From: Vallitalea longa
GTDB lineage: Bacteria > Bacillota > Clostridia > Lachnospirales > Vallitaleaceae
NCBI RefSeq assembly: GCF_027923465.1
Contig: NZ_BRLB01000001.1
Span: forward strand, 1,364,001-1,428,000
DNA length: 64,000 nt
Reading direction: 5' to 3'
Shown: one piece after another, positions 47,319 through 58,479 of the stretch
How positions within the stretch are numbered: the first letter of the stretch is position 1
Layout: each line of letters opens with the position of its first letter
Program-made: the position numbers and the translations under genes
Notes under the pieces: model-generated
What the model was told of the DNA's origin: nothing
What the model saw: the letters and a program-made list of their open reading frames with translations, nothing else
Database searches by the model: none

Positions 47319-47814
47319 ATAATCTCTCCTACTTTGCTTAAGTTAATTGATTATAGACAAAAAATATAATAGATTTGATTTATAAATATTATACCTAAAT
47401 AAAATACTCCCCCCTATTGTATTTTATTTATTATATTAGTTCCATTAATTATACTATTATTCTTATTAACCATACTAATAGTTTAATTGTATTTCTTTGT
47501 ATTCTTATGTAACATATTGATATTATATCTTATATTATGTGGTTTTGCAACATATTTTTACAGTATTATCCAAAATGCTGTATTTTTAGTCTTTTTTATA
47601 CTCTATACTGCATATTAAATTATAATAAAAATACTATTATATAAAATTGAGAATATTATAATTGAAAATATTAAGTACTTATATTAAAATATAACATGGA
47701 TTATGTCTAATAATGTTAGATATGATAAATAATTGTAAGTTTATTTTATAATGGACAATAATGGCAATAAAAACCATCAAAATATAGCCAGAAAAATTTA
47801 AAGAAGGTGAAAAA
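47319..47814. other. 496-base divergent intergenic region
   Basis: Very AT-rich gap between the Tad-like operon (minus) and a small orphan gene (plus). Several TATAAT-like hexamers occur, but none has a good -35 partner. No gene or RNA motif was recognised, and the operon promoter cannot be placed with confidence. Confidence 0.5.
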
Positions 47815-48207
47815 TTGGAATTGACACTATTAAAACAAGAATCTAAACTATCTGATTTAGTAGGAAATATAATTAATTCACCAATGATTGATTATAGAAT
47901 AACAGTTAAAGATAAAGGGATAAAACCATTACCAGACTTATATTTTACTAATCCTATCGCAAAAATACCAATAAAACAAGTACACATGGGTAAACATCTT
48001 ACTACTGGAGTTGCCTTTAAATACAAACTTTTTAGTAAAGATGTTCATAAAGTAGAAACTGTATTAAACCATCAATTCATGGATAACACTTGGAGAGAAG
48101 TAAAAGACCTTGATATTATTAAAGTGAAAAACGATTATTATATTGGTGTTGTTGAAATCGATACATATAATAGGGCTATTCGTTACAGTATAATGAAAGC
48201 CAAATAA
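47815..48207 (+). CDS. Orphan protein of unknown function, 130 residues
   Basis: It starts at TTG with AAGAAGGTGA upstream and good spacing. The product is a soluble alpha/beta protein with no TM, signal or known motif. Basic and hydrophobic residues are evenly spread, and the C-terminus (DYYIGVVEIDTYNRAIRYS) looks beta-rich. It ends at a strong bidirectional terminator. It stands between the pilus operon and purA without obvious functional ties. Confidence 0.65.
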   Translation: MELTLLKQESKLSDLVGNIINSPMIDYRITVKDKGIKPLPDLYFTNPIAKIPIKQVHMGKHLTTGVAFKYKLFSKDVHKVETVLNHQFMDNTWREVKDLDIIKVKNDYYIGVVEIDTYNRAIRYSIMKAK

Positions 48208-48246
48208 GAATAGAAGGCAAAAAAAGAAAAAATAGCAATAAAAAAC

Positions 48247-48288
48247 TAGGCAGGAAATACTCATCATCCAATAAGTATTTCCTGCCTA
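48247..48288. terminator. Bidirectional terminator between the 130-residue gene and purA
   Basis: A 15-bp perfect stem TAGGCAGGAAATACT/AGTATTTCCTGCCTA with a 12-base loop, A-rich before and T-rich after. Confidence 0.88.
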
Positions 48289-48319
48289 TTTTAATGGGAT
48301 TGTTATAAGCTAATTTATA

Positions 48320-49609
<1,290 letters not shown>

Positions 49610-49682
49610 CTAGAGAACGTATCTTTCAGTAATAACTATAGATACAGAAGCTTTTGTTTAATTGCTACTAATATATATGGAA

Positions 49683-49705
49683 GTACCGAATTAATGGTTC
49701 GGTAC
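49683..49705 (-). promoter_or_regulatory. Perfect palindrome in the purA leader
   Basis: GTACCGAA/TTCGGTAC, 8 bp each side, 7-base spacer, about 90 bases before the purA start. The arms contain CCGAA(C/T) as in Firmicutes PurR boxes, but the spacing is much shorter than the usual 16-17 bases. Confidence 0.45.
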
Positions 49706-49958
49706 GGTATTATTTAAAAAAATTACACGACATTTATCATTGTCCACACTGACAACTCATATAATATTCTATAGTTGATATATGGACTACCATGCAAAAT
49801 TAGTATTGCAATATATTAATATTATATCCGATAATACAGATTAACAAATACAATCCTCTAAAATTTTAACAGATATTCAAAAATAAATCAATAGGTTTTC
49901 GAACATTTTTAGTATTTTTTAAAAAAACATTCAATTATAAAATGACAGCAATATCCTC

Positions 49959-49988
49959 TTTACATTTTACCCTATTTTCTATTATACT
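49959..49988 (+). promoter_or_regulatory. Candidate promoter of mecA
   Basis: TTTACA at 49959-49964, 18 bases, TATACT at 49983-49988. This predicts a leader of about 185 bases. Confidence 0.45.
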
Positions 49989-50178
49989 ATACATAGAAGA
50001 TAATATGTGAGTTGCATATTAAAGATATCATAAGTTGTAACTTTCTTTTTTAATATGTAGGCAGTTGAATATATTGAGTTTTATTATTATCACATAAATT
50101 CAATATATAAATGATTAAATGATATGTGCTAAGTTAAAACTTATGCATATATAGGTCAAGTATTAAGGAAGTGATAAT

Positions 50179-50835
50179 ATGAAAATTGAAAAGATCAGTA
50201 ATGCTCAAATCAGATGTACTTTAAGTAAAACAGATCTAACAAAAAGGCAAATAAAGATCAGCGAACTTGCATATGGGACCGAAAAAGCACAAGAATTATT
50301 TAAAGACATGATGGCACAAGCTTCTGTTGAATTTGGTTTTGAAGCAGATAATGTACCTTTAATGATTGAGGCAATACCCCTATCAAAAGAAAGTATAATG
50401 TTGATAATTACTAAAGTTGATAATCCTGACGAATTAGATGATAAATTGACTTCTATTCCTCAGCAGAACATTCGTAATTTCAAGAAAAAAGAAGTTGCAA
50501 ATAATAATGAACAAACTACGACTAAAGAAATCAATTTTAACCAAAAACTGATTATCTACTCCTTTAAATCTCTTGACGAAGTGATTAAAGTAGCACAGAT
50601 TACAAAACCTCTTTATGATGGTCTTAATTCATTATATAAAGATGAAACAGTTAAAGAATATTATCTAGTTCTACACAAATCAGATAATGACTCAGATGCA
50701 TTTGTTGGACTAAACGGTTTCTTTTCTGAATACGGAAATAAAATTTCCGCTACTAATATAATGGAAACATTTTATGAAGAACATCATGAAATTATTATAA
50801 AAAATAATGCAATTCAAATATTGTCTAGTATATAA
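50179..50835 (+). CDS. mecA: MecA-family ClpC adaptor protein
   Basis: A 218-residue protein. The N-terminal domain (MKIEKISNAQIRCTLSKTDL...ELAYGTEKAQELFKDMM) recognises substrates; a charged linker (about residues 95-118) leads to a C-terminal alpha/beta domain (KLIIYSFKSLDEVIKVAQI...YYLVLHKS) that docks on ClpC. MecA adaptors feed proteins to ClpCP and in Bacillus control competence and sporulation factors; the targets here are unknown. RBS AAGGAAGTGA before ATG. It stands alone between terminators. Confidence 0.9.
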   Translation: MKIEKISNAQIRCTLSKTDLTKRQIKISELAYGTEKAQELFKDMMAQASVEFGFEADNVPLMIEAIPLSKESIMLIITKVDNPDELDDKLTSIPQQNIRNFKKKEVANNNEQTTTKEINFNQKLIIYSFKSLDEVIKVAQITKPLYDGLNSLYKDETVKEYYLVLHKSDNDSDAFVGLNGFFSEYGNKISATNIMETFYEEHHEIIIKNNAIQILSSI

Positions 50836-50901
50836 CAGTAATTATTAATTATGGCAAACTTAAATAATTCATAATTATATTTAAAACTTATCCAAAAAGT
50901 A

Positions 50902-50927
50902 AGGGACTGTCTATTAAAACAGTCCCT
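50902..50927. terminator. Bidirectional terminator between mecA and the DUF1858 gene
   Basis: A 9-bp perfect stem AGGGACTGT/ACAGTCCCT with an 8-base loop between convergent genes, with short A and T tracts on both sides. Confidence 0.8.
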
Positions 50928-50953
50928 AATTTATATCTATTATTAGTCCTTAC

Positions 50954-51157
50954 TTATTTAGATTCAAGATAAGTATTAATCTTATTAACTAGTTCATCTA
51001 TATCCATTCCATGTACAAAAGCAGCTTCTTCTAATGTTTCACCTTGAGACGATGGACAACCTATGCAATGCATTCCTGATTCCATCAAAATAGGAATTAC
51101 ACCCTGATCTACTGTAATGATATCAGCTATAATCATATCTTTTGTTATCTTAGCCAT
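50954..51157 (-). CDS. DUF1858-domain small protein
   Basis: A 67-residue helical protein covering the whole of the DUF1858 family. It has the CxxC pair in [19 protein letters not shown] and the domain's typical start [16 protein letters not shown]. The Cys pair may bind a metal or be redox active. Such domains also occur fused to hybrid-cluster or other redox proteins, but the role of the stand-alone form is not known. RBS GGAGG before ATG. Confidence 0.85.
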   Translation of the reverse strand: MAKITKDMIIADIITVDQGVIPILMESGMHCIGCPSSQGETLEEAAFVHGMDIDELVNKINTYLESK

Positions 51158-51233
51158 ATTTTCCCTCCTTATAGTTAATAGAATTAATTATAATATAAAT
51201 ACTAACTATTTACAATAATTTTACAATTGATTT

Positions 51234-51947
51234 TTAAACTCTTCTATGAATATCAACCCTATACTTATATAAATCAGGTCTATAATAGGATTCTTCATAA
51301 AATACTTTCTTACCATCTTGTGTATAACTTATGCCTGATATCTTCAACAATGCCCTTGCTTTTTTCATATTAAATATTTTCATCATAATATTATTAGCAA
51401 TACAGGCATCAATATCACAAGATATGTTCTCTATTTTATAACCATAATACTTCTCTAATATTTCATACAATGAATTACTGATGTCATGCTTATCAAGATC
51501 AAGACATTTATCTTTTTGTATATAAACAGTCTCCAATGCCATAGGAAGATCGTTACCTAATCTTAATCTTTTTATCTTATAAAATTTGGTCTCAGCAGGT
51601 ACGCCCATCATTCTACTTATTTCTTTTAAATTATATACTGTAGAAAACTCGATGATTTCTGTTTTAGGAATGAACCCTCTTTCTCTTAGGGTATCCGTAA
51701 AACTTTTTACATTCCTTTGGAGAAAATTAGGTGATGAAACAAAAGTACCTCTCCCTTTTTCTCTATATACAGTTCCATCTTTAACCAATTCATTAATAGC
51801 CTGTCTCGCTGTCATTCTACTTATACTATACAATTCGCATAATTTTCTTTCGGATGGAATTTTTTCCCCTGACTTATAATTCCCATTATTGATTTTGTTT
51901 TCAATATCTTTTTTTATTCTTAGATACTTAGTTCCTATTTTCTCCAT
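51234..51947 (-). CDS. GntR-family (HutC/UTRA type) transcriptional regulator
   Basis: A 237-residue repressor-type protein: N-terminal winged helix (KYLRIKKDIENKINNG, SGEKIPSERKLCELYSISRMTARQAI, VYREKGRGTFV) and a C-terminal UTRA ligand domain (FYKIKRLRLGNDLPMALETVYI, FYEESYYRPDLYKY). UTRA domains usually bind sugars or phosphosugars. The start is the ATG with GAGG eight bases upstream; GTG three codons earlier is less likely. It is divergent from pflB, and a GTATAC palindrome of the HutC-operator kind sits in the pflB promoter, so PFL is a candidate target. Confidence 0.87.
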   Translation of the reverse strand: MEKIGTKYLRIKKDIENKINNGNYKSGEKIPSERKLCELYSISRMTARQAINELVKDGTVYREKGRGTFVSSPNFLQRNVKSFTDTLRERGFIPKTEIIEFSTVYNLKEISRMMGVPAETKFYKIKRLRLGNDLPMALETVYIQKDKCLDLDKHDISNSLYEILEKYYGYKIENISCDIDACIANNIMMKIFNMKKARALLKISGISYTQDGKKVFYEESYYRPDLYKYRVDIHRRV

Positions 51948-51990
51948 TAATTTCACCTCAATTATTATCTATGTTCAGGTTATATAATAC

Positions 51991-52019
51991 ATTCTATCAT
52001 TCTATTTTTCTTAGTTCAA
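51991..52019 (-). promoter_or_regulatory. Promoter of the GntR-type regulator gene
   Basis: Minus strand TTGAAC (52019-52014), 17 bases, TAGAAT (51996-51991). Confidence 0.6.
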
Positions 52020-52073
52020 TATATTTTGTTAATATTTTTTACTAAATAATAATGATTATTTTGTAATTATCTC

Positions 52074-52102
52074 TTGACGTGTATACAGTATCCATATATA
52101 AT
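52074..52102 (+). promoter_or_regulatory. Promoter of pflB-pflA with an internal operator-like palindrome
   Basis: TTGACG at 52074-52079, 17 bases, TATAAT at 52097-52102. The spacer contains TGTATACA (52080-52087), a perfect palindrome next to the -35. The predicted 5' leader is about 170 bases. Confidence 0.75.
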
Positions 52103-52280
52103 ATAATTATAAATTATAGATAAACTTTTTTATAACGGTTATCAATAATTTATATATACCAAAGAAAAATTGTCTTTTCTAATTATTATCTTGTTATTTA
52201 GCTAATAATAAGTATAACAAATTATTAACTTCAGTAACATGAAATATTATTAATATAAATCTAGAAGGAGGTCATTGACA

Positions 52281-54512
52281 ATGAAAGATTGTTGGAAGAA
52301 TTTTAAAGCTGGAAACTGGGAAAAGAATATTGATGTTAGAGATTTTATTCAAACCAACTATATACCTTATGACGGAGACGCTTCTTTCTTAGAAGGTCCT
52401 ACTAAAGATACTCTAAAATTATGGGAAGAGGTATCTGAACTTACAAAAAAAGAACATGAAAATGGTATCTTAGATGTAGAAACCAAAGTTCCATCTTCTG
52501 TTATATCTCATGGTCCTGGTTACGTAGATAAAGATATAGAGAAAATCGTAGGATTTCAAACAGATAAACCATTAAAAAGAGGTATAATGCCAAATGGCGG
52601 TATCAGAGTTGTAAGGAACGCCTTGAAAGCTTATGGTTATGAACTTGACAAAGAAACTGATAAAATTTTCACAAACTATAGAAAAACTCATAATGATGGA
52701 GTTTTCGATGCGTATACTGAAAACATGCGTCAAGCAAGACACTCAGGTATTATAACTGGTTTACCTGATGCATACGGAAGAGGTAGAATCATTGGTGATT
52801 ACAGACGTGTAGCCCTATACGGTACTGATTACCTGATTGCAGGAAAACAAGAAGAGAAAAAGCAACTTGAAATGGACTTCATGGAACCAAATGTTATAGT
52901 CCTTAGAGAAGAAATCTCCGAACAAATAGAAGCACTCAATCAGCTAAAAGAAATGGCTGCTACTTATGGACATGATATAAGCAAACCAGCTTTTAATGCA
53001 CAAGAAGCTATTCAATGGACATATTACGGATATCTTGGAGCTATTAAGGAGCAAGACGGCGCAGCAATGTCTCTAGGTAGAGTATCAACTTTCCTTGACA
53101 TATATATCGAAAGGGATCTAGCTGATAATACATTAACCGAAAAGGGAGCTCAAGAATTAATAGACCAATTCATTATGAAATTAAGAATGGTTAGATTCTT
53201 ACGTACTCCATCATATAACGAATTATTCTCAGGAGATCCAACATGGGTTACAGAATCCATTGGTGGAATGGGAATTGATGGAAGGACGTTAGTTACTAAA
53301 AACAGTTTCAGGGTTCTTCATACATTAAATAATCTAGGACCAGCACCAGAGCCTAACTTAACTGTCCTTTGGTCAGAAAGATTACCAGAACATTTTAAGA
53401 ACTTCTGTGCAAAAGTATCTATTGATACAAGTTCCATTCAATATGAAAATGATGATTTAATGAGAGCTTGGTATGGTGATGATTACGGTATCGCTTGCTG
53501 TGTATCAGCTATGAAGATCGGTAAACAAATGCAGTTCTTCGGTGCTAGAGCTAACTTAGCGAAAGCATTATTATACGCAATCAATGGTGGAAAAGATGAA
53601 AAATCTGGAGACCAAATAGGACCTGAATTCGCACCTGTAACATCTGAATATCTTGATTATGATGAAGTTACAAGAAAGTTTGACCAAGTTCTTGACTGGT
53701 TAGCACAACTATATATCAACACATTAAATATAATCCACTATATGCATGATAAATACTGCTACGAGAAATTACAAATGGCACTTCATGATAAAGATGTACT
53801 AAGAACATCCGCTTGTGGAATTGCTGGATTATCAGTTGTAGCAGACTCTTTATCAGCTATGAAATACTCTAAAGTAAAAGTTATAAGAAATGAAGAAGGA
53901 TTAGCTGTTGATTACGAGGTAGAACCAGACAGTTTCCCTGCATTCGGTAATAATGATGACCATGTAGACAACATTGCCAGTGAAATAGTAGAAAACTTCA
54001 TGAATAAATTAAGGAAACATAAGACTTATAGAGATTCCATTCCTACTATGTCTATTCTTACTATTACATCTAATGTAGTGTATGGTAAGAAAACAGGAAG
54101 TACACCAGATGGTAGAAAAGGTGGAGAACCATTTGCTCCTGGTGCCAACCCAATGCATGGTCGTGATAAAAATGGAGCTATTGCATCCATGTCATCCGTA
54201 GCTAAATTACCTTACGAACATTCTGAAGATGGTATTTCCTATACATTCTCAATTGTTCCAAAAGCACTTGGTAAAAATGAGCCAACAAGAGTAGGTAACT
54301 TAGTAGGATTACTTGATGGATACTTCCACGATAAAGGACATCATATCAATGTTAACGTATTTGATAGAGAAACTTTAATAGATGCTATGGATCACCCAGA
54401 AAAATATCCTCAATTAACTATAAGGGTATCAGGATATGCTGTTAACTTCATTAAATTAACAAGAGAACAACAACTAGATGTTATCCATAGAACATTCCAT
54501 GAAAGAGCATAG
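52281..54512 (+). CDS. pflB: Pyruvate formate-lyase (formate C-acetyltransferase)
   Basis: A 743-residue glycyl-radical enzyme splitting pyruvate with CoA into acetyl-CoA and formate. Active-site Cys-Cys pair in GIACCVSAM and glycyl radical loop RVSGYAVNF near the C-terminus; other PFL landmarks include [13 protein letters not shown] and [11 protein letters not shown]. Length is standard. The start is the ATG nine bases after AGGAGG; TTG two codons earlier would be in frame but too close. Co-transcribed with pflA 37 bases downstream. Oxygen-sensitive, so the host is anaerobic or fermentative. With POR in the same window the cell has two ways to cleave pyruvate, one yielding formate and one reduced ferredoxin. 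Confidence 0.96.
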   Translation: MKDCWKNFKAGNWEKNIDVRDFIQTNYIPYDGDASFLEGPTKDTLKLWEEVSELTKKEHENGILDVETKVPSSVISHGPGYVDKDIEKIVGFQTDKPLKRGIMPNGGIRVVRNALKAYGYELDKETDKIFTNYRKTHNDGVFDAYTENMRQARHSGIITGLPDAYGRGRIIGDYRRVALYGTDYLIAGKQEEKKQLEMDFMEPNVIVLREEISEQIEALNQLKEMAATYGHDISKPAFNAQEAIQWTYYGYLGAIKEQDGAAMSLGRVSTFLDIYIERDLADNTLTEKGAQELIDQFIMKLRMVRFLRTPSYNELFSGDPTWVTESIGGMGIDGRTLVTKNSFRVLHTLNNLGPAPEPNLTVLWSERLPEHFKNFCAKVSIDTSSIQYENDDLMRAWYGDDYGIACCVSAMKIGKQMQFFGARANLAKALLYAINGGKDEKSGDQIGPEFAPVTSEYLDYDEVTRKFDQVLDWLAQLYINTLNIIHYMHDKYCYEKLQMALHDKDVLRTSACGIAGLSVVADSLSAMKYSKVKVIRNEEGLAVDYEVEPDSFPAFGNNDDHVDNIASEIVENFMNKLRKHKTYRDSIPTMSILTITSNVVYGKKTGSTPDGRKGGEPFAPGANPMHGRDKNGAIASMSSVAKLPYEHSEDGISYTFSIVPKALGKNEPTRVGNLVGLLDGYFHDKGHHINVNVFDRETLIDAMDHPEKYPQLTIRVSGYAVNFIKLTREQQLDVIHRTFHERA

Positions 54513-54549
54513 AACATTATTTTAAGCCATACCTAAGGAGGTTATTACA

Positions 54550-55287
54550 ATGAGTGTAACAGGGAGAATTCATTCAATAGAAACATGTGGTACTGTAGAT
54601 GGACCTGGGATAAGATTCGTGATCTTTATGCAGGGATGCCCTTTACGATGTAAATACTGCCATAATCCAGATACTTGGAAACTAGGTGATGGCCAAGAAA
54701 AAACAGTTGACGAATTAATATCCGAAATAAAAAAATATAAATCATATATGAAATTTTCAGGCGGGGGTGTCACAGTAACAGGTGGCGAACCTCTTCTTCA
54801 AGGAAAATTCATTAAAGAATTATTCAAAAGATGTAAAGAAGAAGGAATCCATACAGCCGTAGATACATCTGGTTATCTATTTAATGATACCACAAAAGAA
54901 GTGCTAGATTATACAGATCTAGTACTTCTAGATATTAAATGCTATGACAGCAAAAGATATAAACATATAACAGGTGTTGAACTTGAACCTACTTTGAAAT
55001 TTATGGATTATCTAGGCAAACTGAATAAGCCTGTTTGGATAAGATATGTATTGGTACCAGGACTTAGTGATAATGAAGATTACGTTAAAAATTTATCAAT
55101 ATACCTAAGTAAATTTAGTAATATAGAGAAGATAGAAATTCTACCATTCCATAAAATGGGCGAATTCAAGTGGAAAGAGCTTGGATATGATTATGAACTA
55201 TCTGATACTAAGGAACCTACTAAAGAAGATGTCATTAAGGCAATGAGTATCATTAAAGAGCATAATATGAATGTAGTAACAAGTTAA
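54550..55287 (+). CDS. pflA: Pyruvate formate-lyase activating enzyme (radical SAM)
   Basis: A 245-residue radical SAM activase that makes the glycyl radical on PflB. Cluster motif CPLRCKYCHNP (CxxxCxxC), SAM-binding GGVTVTGGEPLLQ, and later LLDIKCYD and EILPFHKMGEFKWKELG, all typical of PflA. No extra ferredoxin domain is inserted, as expected for the PflA subfamily. RBS AAGGAGG before ATG. It follows pflB in the same transcript. Confidence 0.95.
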   Translation: MSVTGRIHSIETCGTVDGPGIRFVIFMQGCPLRCKYCHNPDTWKLGDGQEKTVDELISEIKKYKSYMKFSGGGVTVTGGEPLLQGKFIKELFKRCKEEGIHTAVDTSGYLFNDTTKEVLDYTDLVLLDIKCYDSKRYKHITGVELEPTLKFMDYLGKLNKPVWIRYVLVPGLSDNEDYVKNLSIYLSKFSNIEKIEILPFHKMGEFKWKELGYDYELSDTKEPTKEDVIKAMSIIKEHNMNVVTS

Positions 55288-55417
55288 TGACCACTTATAT
55301 CTTATATTTAAAAGAAAATAACTCATACTTTTATACCTATAATCTAATACAGTTAAATAACTAAGTAAAATAAATTTATTTCATTTTATGCTTGTATTAT
55401 AGCAATTAATATATTAA

Positions 55418-55633
<216 letters not shown>

Positions 55634-55647
55634 TAAAAATACTTATT

Positions 55648-55675
55648 AAAAGGAGCTTTTCATAAGCTCCTTTTT
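55648..55675 (+). terminator. Intrinsic terminator after the ferredoxin gene
   Basis: An 11-bp perfect stem AAAAGGAGCTT/AAGCTCCTTTT with a five-base loop and a run of T. It is also usable from the convergent MerR-type gene. Confidence 0.9.
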
Positions 55676-55682
55676 GATTTAC

Positions 55683-56294
55683 TCATTTAATTTTTTTGGA
55701 TTTGAAACGCTTTTTCTTTCTTTTCTTAGAAGTAGTTGCTATTTCTTGTCTGGTTTTCTGCATTTCTCTAATGGTTTCATCTAGTTTTTTATATCTTTTT
55801 TCTTCTTTTTCTTCTCTTTCTTCTAACAAAAATCTTACTTCACTAGATACTTCTTTAGTAACCTGTTCTTTCAGTACTTGATTGTTTTCTTTCAAAGTAT
55901 CTTCAAGAACACATTTTAGGAATTCTTGGAATTTTTCTACTTTATTGCTGTAGGATTCTGTGGAAACTTCCATAGGAACCTGTTTCAACTGCTGCAACTC
56001 ATTATAACCAACATTGCCCTCAAACAGCTTGTCCTTATTATCATCCTGCTTATTGGGTTTTTCATCTTCTAGAATACCTGGTAAAAGCATTTTTATAGCT
56101 TTCAGTTGAAGTCCCTGCTCTTTTAGTTTTTTCACATTCTTTAATATTGTCAAGTCCTCTTCTCGAAAATACCTATGTCCCAATTCATTTCTAGGAATAT
56201 CAAGTTCTAATTCTTCTTCCCAATACCTAAGCACATGGGGTTCTACATCTAATAGTTTTGATGCGTCTGAAATTATATAACGTATTTCCGCCAT
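55683..56294 (-). CDS. MerR-type DNA-binding protein with a long coiled coil (RacA-like layout)
   Basis: A 203-residue protein. Residues 5-75 are a MerR winged helix (YIISDASKLLDVEPHVLRYWEEEL, HRYFREEDLTILKNVKKLKE). Residues about 110-190 form a charged coiled coil (KVEKFQEFLKCVLEDTLK..., ERE/EKEEKRYKK runs), and the end is very basic (KKRKKKRFKSKKIK). No ligand-sensing domain or metal Cys cluster. A MerR head with a coiled-coil arm is the plan of RacA, the sporulation chromosome-anchoring protein, but many clostridial proteins share it. RBS GGAGGGGG before ATG. Confidence 0.75.
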   Translation of the reverse strand: MAEIRYIISDASKLLDVEPHVLRYWEEELELDIPRNELGHRYFREEDLTILKNVKKLKEQGLQLKAIKMLLPGILEDEKPNKQDDNKDKLFEGNVGYNELQQLKQVPMEVSTESYSNKVEKFQEFLKCVLEDTLKENNQVLKEQVTKEVSSEVRFLLEEREEKEEKRYKKLDETIREMQKTRQEIATTSKKRKKKRFKSKKIK

Positions 56295-56423
56295 GTTCCC
56301 CCTCCTATCTGTAAATATTTTCCATTTTAATACTATTATACCATATATTTACAATTGTACAAGTCTTTTAGGTAAATTAAGAAAACATTATGAACTAAAC
56401 CATTATCAACTTAATAAAATCCT

Positions 56424-57617
56424 TTAACTAATTTGATGCCTTTTAAAAGATCTATAGGTAAATGGTAGAAGTATTATAGTTGCTGATACTGCAAATATAG
56501 GCATAAAAACATAAGGTTCAATACATAATCCAAAGAATTCATATAAAATAGGTGAAAAAACATTAACTACAAAAATCATGTTTGATGGAAGCAGATGAAA
56601 TAAGTTATGTATTACTATATCATTATCAGATATATGAATCATCATAGGTACAAAAATCAATACACTTGTTAAAACAATTACTCCAAATGGAGATTTGAAT
56701 TTTGATGATAACCACATGATAATTGCTGTCAAAAAGACTATCGAAAATAGTATACATGTTGAAAAAATTAATATTCCTTCTCTCAAACTTATAGAATAAG
56801 CAGATAATGGAAATAAAAATTGAATAGGTGCATCACCACCATCAAATCCAAAAACCATCATACTAAGCAACCAAGTATATGCCATGAAAATTAGAATACT
56901 CATTATACTAAATGTTATCCCTGTAAAAATTTTAGCTGAACTTAGCTTGTTTTTACCATATCTTGAAGATAAAATCAGCTTATCTACACCTGAAGAATAT
57001 TCTCCTGCAAAAATAGGTGAAATACAGATTGCAACAGCAAACGCAATCATGATGCCAGTAATGTAAACCATGGAAAAAAATCTCTGGTAACCGTCCGTAT
57101 GTTCAAAAATGAATGGTATCTTAATTTCACTATCCAGTTGTATTAATTTCTTTTTTGATTTATTAGATAATAATGTTTCATTAATTTCTTTTTCAACCAA
57201 AGAGTGTCTTAAGCTATAAAAATTCTGCGCGTCTTTTTTATCTAAATTTCTTATATCTTTATCATATATTGATGATAATATCCTATACACCCCGCTATAA
57301 GGCCTGCCATATTCTTCATATTCTGGTGTATCACTATAAGATACTTTATTAGGTACTTTCGAATATGCATCTTGTGTTTCCATAATCAAATCTTCATCAA
57401 TAGCTCTTCCTGTAAGTTCTCTCGCATAATTTCTATCTTTTATTATAGCTTCATATTTATTCTCATATATTTCATCTCCCACGTAATAATTACCAATAAC
57501 CATCACTGAAAAACTCATGGTAATAATACAAAAAACAATACCTAGAGTAATCAATGTACTTTTTCTCTTTAATATTTTCTTATATTCAAATCCAACAAGA
57601 TCAAAAAAACTATTCAT
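56424..57617 (-). CDS. ABC-2-type transporter permease
   Basis: A 397-residue membrane protein: TM1 near 20-42, a large extracytoplasmic loop (about 45-175) and then five TMs from residue 180 to the end, the layout of ABC-2 permeases of the drug/antimicrobial-peptide or gliding type. FAGEYSSGVDKLILSSRYG is the usual cytosolic contact region. It overlaps the 3' end of the ATPase gene by eight bases. The substrate is unknown. Confidence 0.82.
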   Translation of the reverse strand: MNSFFDLVGFEYKKILKRKSTLITLGIVFCIITMSFSVMVIGNYYVGDEIYENKYEAIIKDRNYARELTGRAIDEDLIMETQDAYSKVPNKVSYSDTPEYEEYGRPYSGVYRILSSIYDKDIRNLDKKDAQNFYSLRHSLVEKEINETLLSNKSKKKLIQLDSEIKIPFIFEHTDGYQRFFSMVYITGIMIAFAVAICISPIFAGEYSSGVDKLILSSRYGKNKLSSAKIFTGITFSIMSILIFMAYTWLLSMMVFGFDGGDAPIQFLFPLSAYSISLREGILIFSTCILFSIVFLTAIIMWLSSKFKSPFGVIVLTSVLIFVPMMIHISDNDIVIHNLFHLLPSNMIFVVNVFSPILYEFFGLCIEPYVFMPIFAVSATIILLPFTYRSFKRHQIS

Positions 57618-58479
57618 TCAAGTTCACCTCACTAAAATAATATAAATACAAATCTTCAAGGGTTGCCTTAACACTTAACGCAGTCTCACAAGGTTTTTCA
57701 TTACATACAAGGCGCAAAAATATTTTTTCTCCATCCTGTCTTATATTAATTACTGGATAGGTACTAGTTAATTTCTCTGCTGTTTCATTATCAACATTAC
57801 ATTCGAAAATTCTATTCTCAATAACTTTAATAATATCTTCTAACTGTCCATCATGGATAATCTGTCCATTCTTCATGACCAATATGGTATTAGCTATATT
57901 TTCGACGTCAGATACTATATGTGTAGATAAAAGTATAATCTTATCTGAACCAAGTTTCGAAATGATATTACGAAAATGAATACGTTCTTTTGGATCAAGT
58001 CCTGCTGTAGGTTCATCTAAAATCAATATATCAGGATTATTAATCATCGCTTGGGCAATTCCCAATCTTCTCTTCATACCACCAGAAAAAGTTTTAATTT
58101 TTTTCTTGGCTACATCTGTGAGTTTCACCATTTCTAGAAGTTCTTTCGCCTTCTGCTTTGATTTCAACTTAGTAAATCCTTTCAAGCTTCCCATGTAACA
58201 CATAAATTCCATAGCTGTAAATTCTGGATAATAACCGAAGTCCTGAGGTAAATATCCCAATATATCCCGATATTCTTGTTGTTTTACATCTATGCCATCA
58301 TATTTGACCTCTCCACTTGTTGGTTTAATTATTCCACACATCATTCTCATAAGTGTAGTCTTTCCGGCTCCATTAGCCCCTAAGAGCCCATATACACCTT
58401 TAGTCAATGTATAAGAAATCCTGTCGACAGCTATTTTATTTTTATACTGCTTGGTTAAACGGTCTATTGTAAGCTCCAT
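57610..58479 (-). CDS. ABC transporter ATP-binding protein
   Basis: A 289-residue ATPase: Walker A GANGAGKTTLMR, Q-loop YLPQDFG, signature TFSGGMKRRLGIAQ, Walker B DILILDEPTAGLDP and a switch His in LLSTHIV. The C-terminal 70 residues form a small regulatory extension, as in BcrA/NatA-type exporters. It pairs with the downstream permease (8-base overlap) and overlaps the upstream membrane-protein gene by 16 bases. RBS GGAGG before ATG. Confidence 0.9.
   Translation of the reverse strand: MELTIDRLTKQYKNKIAVDRISYTLTKGVYGLLGANGAGKTTLMRMMCGIIKPTSGEVKYDGIDVKQQEYRDILGYLPQDFGYYPEFTAMEFMCYMGSLKGFTKLKSKQKAKELLEMVKLTDVAKKKIKTFSGGMKRRLGIAQAMINNPDILILDEPTAGLDPKERIHFRNIISKLGSDKIILLSTHIVSDVENIANTILVMKNGQIIHDGQLEDIIKVIENRIFECNVDNETAEKLTSTYPVINIRQDGEKIFLRLVCNEKPCETALSVKATLEDLYLYYFSEVNLNE

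Noticed and set aside
47319-47814. Several TATAAT-like hexamers as promoters
   Set aside because: None has an acceptable -35 at 16-18 bases, and such hexamers are expected by chance in sequence this AT-rich.
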